From Leptobrachium leishanense (taxonomy: Eukaryota > Chordata > Amphibia > Anura > Megophryidae), in assembly GCA_009667805.1 (NCBI GenBank), contig CM019072.1, positions 36,201,519 through 36,265,518 on the forward strand: a DNA stretch of 64,000 bases, read 5' to 3'. Under the pieces are notes generated by a model. That model saw only the letters and a program-made list of their open reading frames with translations. It searched no databases and was not told where the DNA came from. How positions within the stretch are numbered: the stretch's first letter is position 1; each line of letters starts with the position of its first letter. The position numbers and the translations under genes were made by a program. Of this stretch, positions 57,022 to 64,000 are shown one piece after another.

Positions 57022-57505
57022 CATGGGTATATTGCCACAGCTCACAAATGGATATATTTGCCCTCATGGATATATTTGCACCAGGCTCACTCATGGATAT
57101 ATTTGCCCCCAGGCTCACTCATGGATATATTTGCCCCAAGGCTCAGTCATGGATATATTTGCCCCAAGGCACACTCATGGATATATTTTCCCCAAGGCAC
57201 ACTCATGGATATATTTTCCCCCAGGCTCACTCATGGATATATTTTCCCCCGTGCTCACTCATGGATCTATTTGCCCCCAGGCTCACTCATGGATATATTT
57301 GCCCCCAAGCTCACTTATGGATATATTTTCCCCACAGGCTCACTCATGGGTATCTTGCACCAGGCTCACTCATGGGTATCTTGCACCAGGCTCACTCATG
57401 GGTATCTTGCACCAGGCTCACTCATGGGTATCTTGCACCAGGCTCACTCATGTATTTAATGCCCCAGGCTCACTCCTGTATATATTGCCCCAGGTTCACT
57501 CATGT
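57022..57505 (-). repeat. Minisatellite, ~27-30-base unit (type B, inverted)
   Basis: About 17 copies of ctcactcatggatatatttg plus cccccagg, the complement of the type-B unit; a shorter form with 'gggtatcttgcaccagg' fills the end. The 256-, 230- and 165-codon open frames here (HGYICPQAHSWIY-like) are read-through of the array. Confidence 0.9.
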
Positions 57506-57534
57506 ACAGTCAGGTCCAGAAATATTGGGACATT
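57506..57534 (+). mobile_element. Isolated Tc1-type terminal repeat
   Basis: TACAGTCAGGTCCAGAAATA followed by TTGGGACAT resembles the CAGTCAGGTCCATAAATATTGG-type inverted terminal repeat of Tc1-like elements in fish and frogs. No second end or transposase is nearby. Confidence 0.5.
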
Positions 57535-57714
57535 TCAGTGCTCTCCTGTTCGCCGCAATTTGGCAAGTTCGATTCGCCGACCCTGTGGTGAATTCAGCAT
57601 TCACTGCAGGGTCATCGAAGTGCGGCGAATCGACCTGTCGAATGACTCAAAAAACCAACGCAAAACCGCCGTATCGTTCTGAAAAAAGCCACTGACTAGG
57701 CACCGGAAAAAGCC

Positions 57715-58495
57715 AACTGTCAAGTACCACGCTGTCGCCGCGGCAAGAAGGCCAAAGTCAGTACTGCACCCTCATGAATGTGCCAGACAGCACCTTTCCT
57801 GTACTGACCTAGTCCAGTCTAGGTCTTGGAAAGACCTGACCATGTTCCCCAGATCCAGGTTCCAGCCCTGGTCTGCCATGTCCAGGTCACAGTTGTACCG
57901 TGTCCAACTTGATTAGAAGATCTTAAAAGGAAGCCTTGACCTGCGCTCCATGCTTCTGCATTCCACACAGCTCACCACCAGTAACCTGCTCCCCTATTTG
58001 CTAGTGTATTGACTTGTGAAATAGACCCTTGGCTTTCCTTACCGACCGTCCTTGATCTCCGCTTGCCCATGATCTACGGCTTGTCTCTGGACCCTGCTAT
58101 CGGATCAACTCCTGGAGACCCCATTACAGACCCCCACCTGCAGACCCCACTGTGCCTAAGGACCACCGCTGTATTCAGTACCTGTGTACATCTGCCATAC
58201 CTTCCCTGCTACCGGACTCCTACTCCCAGCACTTCTGGACACTCATCTACAGCCCTGTACTCTGTATACCTGCTACTCACCTGTGCTCTGCCTTCCTAGT
58301 GTGTCCAGGAAGTGTAATTTTCTTGTATTGTCCCCCTGTGTCCAACTCCTTTCATTCTTCGCCCCTCGTTGTTGCTTCCCTGTGTATCCTTTCAATAAAC
58401 CTCCATTTGGCCTTTACAATCGAATGTTGCCTCTCCTTCACTGCATACTTGGATTCATACACCATTGGTGCCCCAGCGATTCCTGACACCGACAA
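57715..58495 (+). mobile_element. Possible LTR fragment with AATAAA
   Basis: A C/T-rich tract of ~0.7 kb with AATAAA at about 58393 followed by 'gcctctccttcactgcatac', the layout of a retrotransposon LTR. No clean TG...CA ends or target duplication; the open frames (up to 145 codons) have no recognisable motif. Low certainty. Confidence 0.35.
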
Positions 58496-58870
58496 GCTGC
58501 CGAGCGGGGTGAAAATAACAAAACCAAAAGCTGCAACTTTTAAAAGGCTTTTGCAAAAAAGACTACTGCATGAAAATGCCTGGAATTAATATATACATTC
58601 AATTGGACAGTCAATGGAGCGCCAGTGCAAGGCTGGAAATACGAAAAATCACTTTACATGTCCTTCAATACCTCTTCTCAATCTTCCCAAAAGTGGCTCT
58701 TGAATGAGGCCTCTCTACAAAAGAGAAGATGTCATCACGCAATATATTGATTCACCATATGTGGAAAATAGATGGTGTGATGATTCTACTCACATATTCA
58801 TGAGCCTAACCTAGGCTCTAGGATGAATGTCTGGTATGGGTCTTCAAAAGATATTCAGGTGCCCATGTAC

Positions 58871-59366
58871 TAGGGCTGTGCAATATTGACAAAATAATCA
58901 TATTGCGATTTCTTGAATGAATATTGCGATTGCGATTTTATTTGCGATTTAGCCAATTGTTTTTGCTTTTTCAAACATGCTACATACATTCTAAATGTAT
59001 TCAGTATTCAGCACATGGATGTACTGCCCCAGCACATGGATGTACTGCCCCAGCACATGGATGTACTGCCCCAGCACATGGATGTACTGCCCCAGCACAT
59101 GGATGTACTGCCCCAGCTCACCTCTGTGCGCCACGTGTTCGGCTCCCTGTTAACTTCCGGCTGCATGGAGCTTGGGCGCTCGCCTGGGGGAACCATGTGA
59201 CGAGCCGCGAGAACGCGGCTCGTCACGTGGTTCCCCCTGCGAGCGCCCAAAGCACCATGCCCCCGGAAGTTAACAGGGAGCAGAAAATTGCAGCCTTATG
59301 CGATTTAGAAATTGCAGGGTCAGAAATTGCGATTCGATTGCGATTGCAATTAATTGCACAGCCCTA
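58871..59366. mobile_element. hAT-type element, 496 bp, with minisatellite
   Basis: Ends TAGGGCTGTGCAATATTGAC and TAGGGCTGTGCAATTAATTG (complement of the right end), then ATTGCGATT runs. Exact 8-bp duplication CCATGTAC at 58863-58870 and 59367-59374. The middle has six copies of cagcacatggatgtactgcc (59009-59116) and a large hairpin (59137-59282: ggctccctgttaacttccgg ... complement). Confidence 0.92.
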
Positions 59367-59374
59367 CCATGTAC

Positions 59375-59699
59375 CCCCAATGCGGTGATTATCTTCAACA
59401 GCTTTCCTCTGCAGTAAATCACGGAGAGAAAAACAATACACTCCCCTAGTGCAATATCGTTAAGATATAATAACAGTGGATCAATATAAATAATGCACTC
59501 ACATGTGGGTGAGCCGCATTGGTTCCAAGACTTCGCATAGGAATTTAAAAGGCAATTCCGAAAAACCTTCTTTTAGAAATCACGTACCGAGAAGCAGCAG
59601 AAATATATAAAATAAATTTATTAATACATAAAATGAAAATAGATATTATAAATAATATAATATAAATTATATATAATATAAATAATATATACATTCGTA
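59375..59699. other. Unassigned, AT-rich
   Basis: Nothing recognised. Confidence 0.4.
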
Positions 59700-60552
59700 T
59701 GAAGAACAATTAAAAGGTCTGTTACGGAATAAAAACACCATTAAAAAAAAAAGGGAATATTTTTGTTTCCCCTAAAAAATAAAGAGACTTTTTGTTCCAA
59801 ATGAAAAGAATAAAAGGTTGAATAAATATTTAATAAAAACAGGGAATTTCTTTTAAAGTGAAGTCTATGGGGTTCGCCTGTTTAGGCTGGGGTCAGACCA
59901 GCGCACTTTGAACGTGCGTTCTGGCACACATAATTACGGCCGCACTAGCAGCAGATGACGGGCAATGACGGCCAATATACGATGTACGGTCGCACAAAAG
60001 TCCGGCCGTGCAACGCAAGTGGAATTTGAACGCATTTTTCTGAGAACCCTGAACCGCTAGTACTGACGTACTGAGTGCGCAGCTGCGGCATAGCGGCATG
60101 TGTTCCTGATTAGGAGATGTCAGACACTGCTAATGTCCAGCCTACATAACGTCCAGACGCAAAAAGAGTTTTATTGACAATCCGTACAAAATCACGCCCG
60201 AAAATGCGCGTCGTCTGACCGTTTTTGCGCATTCCGTGAAGAAATACGTCAATGCGTTCGGACGCACTTTTTCACGTTCGCGGGGAAAAATGCTTTCGTC
60301 TGACCCTAGCCTTAAACCTGCTGAATGAAAGCAATGAGAATCAGGGCACTTCGGCAACTTGTCACTGCTGTTCGGTGTCTCTGAATAGATTAACCATTAC
60401 TTCTCTATGGGGATTTCACACCGTCGAAGATCACCATATTTGCTGGCAATTTGGCGAACTGCCAGCTTTTAAATAGCCAAATGGCCACGATATTGCACCG
60501 TACGGGGATATTCACTGTTCGGGGCCAATTCTATGTTCTTTGAATAACCCTG
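59700..60552 (+). mobile_element. Family G, copy 6, 5' truncated, split by a MITE
   Basis: 59700-59884 and 60312-60552 make one body: 'ggttgaataaatatttaata', 'gtctatggggttcgcctg', then 'aaacctgctgaatg', 'ggggatttcac', ending at the terminus complement CAGGGTTATTCAAAGAACAT. The left terminus is missing. Confidence 0.75.
59885..60311. mobile_element. Harbinger-type MITE H2, copy f, 427 bp
   Basis: Ends GGCTGGGGTCAGACCAGCGC and GGCTAGGGTCAGACGAAAGC (complement of the right end). Duplication TTA at 59882-59884 and 60312-60314. The empty site is visible in a related body at 32359-32378 (complement of caggtttaaacaggcgaatc). Confidence 0.9.
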
Positions 60553-60706
60553 ACAGACAGACTACAATACCTTTTTATGATTGTTTTAATTAGATTTTTT
60601 AAATGATATTCTGAGAATGTATAAAACATTGTGGAGTTATACGAGCAATGCAAAAGAAGTCCTGCAGCATGTGTAAAAATCAAATCCCAGGGATTGCATT
60701 AGGCCC

Positions 60707-62439
60707 AGGGCCGGATTTATAACTAGGCAGAGTAGGCATGTGCCTACAGGCGCCTGCAACAAGGGGACGCCTTGCTCTGTAAAAAAAAAAAATTATATAT
60801 ATATATTTTTTTACAATAATTTAGAGTACTGTATCTCTGGAGCCCTAAGGGCTAAACGGACATTTGAGGTATCATTGGAAAGGGCAGATAATGGCCTTTC
60901 CAGTGGTGTCAAATATAACCAGCTGCAATTTATGTAAAAATAAAACAACAAATGAAATACTATTTTCCTCTTTTTTCTTCTTCTTCTAACGCAGCACTGT
61001 TATTCAGTTTACAATTATAAAGTGATGCTGCGCTAACTCACCTTCTCTTTTCCCACACTACCAGCAAGTGTGGAGCTGATGATGCAACACATTCAGGGTT
61101 ATTTAAAGATCTCCGAATTGCTTGAGAAAGGTAACCGAACGCTGAAAACCAGCGTTCGGTTACCTTTCCTGGCCATTCGGTTATACAGAGAGCAGGCAAT
61201 TCACCAAATCCTGGCGAATTGCCTGAACATACGGTGCCTGTTCGAGGGCAGTGAAATCCCCATAAAAAAGCACTGCTATGGCTATTCAGAGAACACAAAC
61301 CAGCAGTGAAAGGTTCCCCTAATGCCCAGCCATTCGGTGGTTTAATTCGGCAAGTTTATTCAGGAAAAGCCCTTAGGCTTCAATGTTAAAAATATTCCCG
61401 TTTTAATTCAATATCTAACAATATCTAACCGTTCATTATAAAATTCTGCAGTAAAGAGTCTCTTTAATTATAGATTTTTTAGGATATTTTAAGCATTTGT
61501 CTTAATTTATTTTTTTAAAAAGTCGGGTTTTTTTAAATATTTTTTTTAAGTTTACTTATTTTTTCTGTAACAGCCCTTTTTATTATCATTCCCTGGACCT
61601 CATATGTAAATTTCAGACATTTTCGCTCAGTAGTTTCTTTGCAAACAGCGGTTCATTTTCACAGATTCACACAAACTATTTTGCTAATTTATTCACCTCC
61701 CTTGTCTGCGGTCTCAGCGGCTTCGGCTGCGTTCGGCTCCTGTTCGGGCTTCGTTTTCGGCAGGTTAATCCAGATGTTTTTGGGGGGTTTTGGCATGCAT
61801 TCGGTGGGTTTTGCGGTTGCTTTTCGTCGGGTTTGCGGCAGCCTTTCCCTGCAATTCGGGGACCCTTTGGTGTTTGCTGAATACACCGCAGGGTCACCGA
61901 AATGGGATCGGCAAAAGGAACCGAATTGAAGAGAACGAAAAGACACCGAACGTGCGGTGACTTTTCGAATCTCTTTGAATAACCCTGGTTGTTTCATTGG
62001 CAACCTCCTAGACTGTGGCGCTACAGTGAGGAGAGACCGGGGAACCCTCATCTTTGAATTGTACACTGCCACAAGGTTAATTGAGGTGTCATTAGAAAGG
62101 TCAGAGTCTGGTCTTTATAACGATACCAAACATGATCATGTAATGTGTAAAAATGAACTTTGCATTTGCTTTTTTTAATTTTTTTCATATAGGCTTTTAC
62201 ATATAAAACAAACAATGCCACTGCACTAACTCAACTAAGGCAACAGATTCTGCCCCTTCTTTTAATTTGAGTGCAGAGAGAAAGTTTTTATTTATTTAAA
62301 AAAAAATATATATTTTAGTTTGCCCCAAAATGAAAATGTAAAAAGTAATTCTGGCATGTTTCTATTTTTTGTTAGGGTGGGGGTAGGGGCGCTCCACATT
62401 TCTGTGCCTACAGGCTCCTGAGATGCAAATCTGGCCCTG
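60707..62439. mobile_element. hAT-type element, 1.7 kb, carrying family G
   Basis: Ends CAGGGCCGGATTTATAACTA and CAGGGCCAGATTTGCATCTC (complement of the right end). Exact 8-bp duplication ATTAGGCC at 60699-60706 and 62440-62447. Contains family-G copy 5. Part of the same family lies at 35306-35500. No transposase. Confidence 0.9.
61093..61987 (-). mobile_element. Family G, copy 5, inverted, 895 bp
   Basis: Termini CAGGGTTATTTAAAGATCTC and CAGGGTTATTCAAAGAGATT (complement of the right end); flanks ATT/GTT. Hairpin ggtaaccgaacgctg ... complement at 61130-61168, and the GAAAAG(A)CACCGAACG/CGGTGACTTTTC hairpin at the other end. Confidence 0.87.
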
Positions 62440-62447
62440 ATTAGGCC

Positions 62448-63639
62448 CATATACACAATGACGTAATGCACAGTGCACAATGTAGGATGTACGTTTCATC
62501 CTGTTTAGTGCTTGCTCAGCAATTGTATTTGTGCGTAGAAGGAGAATGGCTTGAATGGGAGGCCAACTCAAAGTGGTGAGTCCGGCAGTTCTCATGGGGT
62601 GAATAGACTGGTACAGCTATGATCCTAAACCAGATACCACATGCCCAAGCGAGCGGACAACAACCCTGTTATTTTCCAGCTACCCGGAACCACGTTCTGT
62701 AATTTCAGTCCTTCAAAACATATGTCTGTCATTATGAACGTATCGGAGCAGGATCAAGAGTCTCGAATGGCTGTACCGCACCGATCCCATCCTCTAATGA
62801 TGCTGACCATGGCTTTGTACCATGTAATTATAAAGCTAAAAATTCTTCACAGGGAGACCTAAAAAAATGTACAATTTCTATGTTGTAATAAGCAAGGTTC
62901 TGTTTCTTCTTCTTTTGGAATTCACTCAGGTGTTTACCTGTAATAGTGAGTGTGATATTAACACATTGGGTAAATGTGGATTTTTCCAGGTGAATAAGTT
63001 TGGGAAAAGATGGTAGAATGTAAAAATATAAAACATTTCACTTTATATGGTACATCTCTTCCCTCATAAAGCAATGTTTTTGCTCTCTCTTTTGCCAGTT
63101 TGCACGTAATTCCTTACAGAGAAAGACCTGCATTGTGCATGTAAAGCGATATTGTATTGAAAAATAGAGCTCCTTTTTACCCTTGAATAATTGAGGCTCC
63201 TGACAGCCTCTGCCGAATTATTATCGTTTTCTGGTTTATGTAATTTTACTTTCCTTTTGTCCCTCGCCGTACACAGCTCCTCTTCTTTAGCTCAGAGACT
63301 CCCATATCCGGAAGTCCATGAAGATTTTCTGTGCAATTTGCACTCCTACGCAACTTTAGGTATACATGTTCCGTGGTGCCTGTGCAGAGCAATGGATTAG
63401 CGCTGCATACATGCACTGATCCGGTCCATTGGATCCTCATTGAGACTGCTCACTACTGCAATTGGTCTCAGGGTGACATCGGCAGGCTCGCTGTGTGCTG
63501 ACGTCACTAGTGACCGATCTAGTGTCCGGCAGCCGAGAAATTGAAAAATCCCAGCTGCTGGTGATGCTGGGCGGGATGGAGGAAACTCCTTCACTTCAAT
63601 CTGCATTTTCTCCAATTATCCTACGGACAGGGCCATCGG
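62448..63639. other. Unassigned, no gene seen
   Basis: Open frames at 62641-62862 and 63191-63440 show no splice context or recognisable motif. Confidence 0.4.
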
Positions 63640-63735
63640 TTCCTTATGTGTTTTATTAAGTCTCATGTCTGTTTTCCCTCATTGTAAAGTGCTGCGGATT
63701 CTGTTGGCGCTATATAAGTATCTGTGACTCCAGAT
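63640..63735 (+). repeat. L2-type LINE 3' tail
   Basis: 'cattgtaaagtgctgcgg' then 'tgttggcgctatataagtat', matching the tail at 26010-26048. Confidence 0.7.
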
Positions 63736-63843
63736 CAGGGGAGGGGGGGGGCTTCTCACATCCTGAACACATTATTATTGTAAAGTGGTCAGGATGAATA
63801 GTGTCCCTTTAAAACTAGAGGTAATGCAGCATTTGGGCATTAA

Positions 63844-64000
63844 CCTCCCTGGCGTTACGATTCTGACATATTTTATATGTCAGAATCGTTACAATTTATT
63901 CGGCCCCCTGGTGGTAATAGAGTGTGGCTCGGGGTTAAATGCATTGCTGAAAGCAGTAACCCCGAGCCACACTCGGGCTGGATACATTAACTGTCCCTAC
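63844..64000 (+). mobile_element. TTAA-started hairpin element, cut by window end
   Basis: Follows TTAA at 63840-63843 with CCTCCCTGGCGTTACGATTC. Contains a perfect hairpin (tacgattctgacatat / complement, 63856-63890) and a second (gtgtggctcggggtta / taaccccgagccacac, 63923-63974). The same plan as the TTAA hairpin-chain elements; the right end lies outside the window. Confidence 0.65.

Noticed and set aside
56912..57695. Open frames of 165-256 codons
   Set aside because: All three frames are open because the array lacks stops; peptides are simple repeats of HGYI/SWIY type.
57715..58495. Protein-coding gene with 145-codon frame
   Set aside because: C/T-rich sequence open in several frames, ending near AATAAA as in an LTR; no domain seen.
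62641..62862. 73-codon frame starting PKRADNNPVIFQLPG
   Set aside because: Looks less random than most, but has no acceptor, donor or recognisable similarity; left unassigned.

Overview
This is eukaryotic nuclear DNA, almost certainly from an amphibian and most likely a frog. The evidence is a set of dispersed repeats of the anuran type: an L2-type LINE whose 3' tail reads 'gcgccacggaacttgttggcgctttataaat', a tract beginning ttacatagttacatagg followed by a gaaaaaagac motif, TTAA-bounded hairpin elements, and many short CAGGG/TAGGG hAT elements. The species cannot be named from the sequence. No bacterial gene, CRISPR array, rRNA or intact protein-coding gene is visible. The window is intergenic or intronic sequence built mainly from nested mobile elements and minisatellites.

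Layout. 1-7380: palindromes, a minisatellite, an 8-bp-TSD hAT element and small MITEs. 7381-7740: a CpG-rich promoter and probable non-coding first exon of a leftward gene. 7860-17586: one 9.7-kb mobile element with 9-bp target duplications whose long inverted arms are arrays of a ~175-bp subrepeat (13 + 4 diverged copies left, 19 right); a 2.1-kb hAT sits inside its left arm. 19.1-19.8 kb: a minisatellite. 20.5-27.7 kb: three L2-type LINE fragments; the largest is split by a solo LTR and by a hAT that itself carries a TTAA-bounded hairpin element. 30.1-31.3 kb: a second copy of the first minisatellite and a decayed LINE. 33.8-35.0 kb: a second TTAA hairpin element. 36.0-39.5 kb: an element with long inverted arms. 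39.8-43.9 kb: Harbinger-type MITEs and a hAT filled by a 39/34-bp minisatellite.

44.3-50.1 kb holds the best hint of a host gene on the + strand: a housekeeping-type promoter, a first exon with a good donor, and a later exon with a 53-codon open stretch ending at a strong donor. The intron between is packed with repeats. 50.9-52.3 kb: a dead Tc1/mariner transposon with a DD37E-spaced transposase. 53-62.4 kb: repeated copies of an ~0.85-kb element with 3-bp duplications and two subterminal hairpins, a tRNA-related SINE, more minisatellites and two further hAT elements. The window ends inside another TTAA hairpin element.

Because many insertions are bounded by exact target duplications, and several have an empty site elsewhere in the window, the order of insertion can be read directly at several nests.
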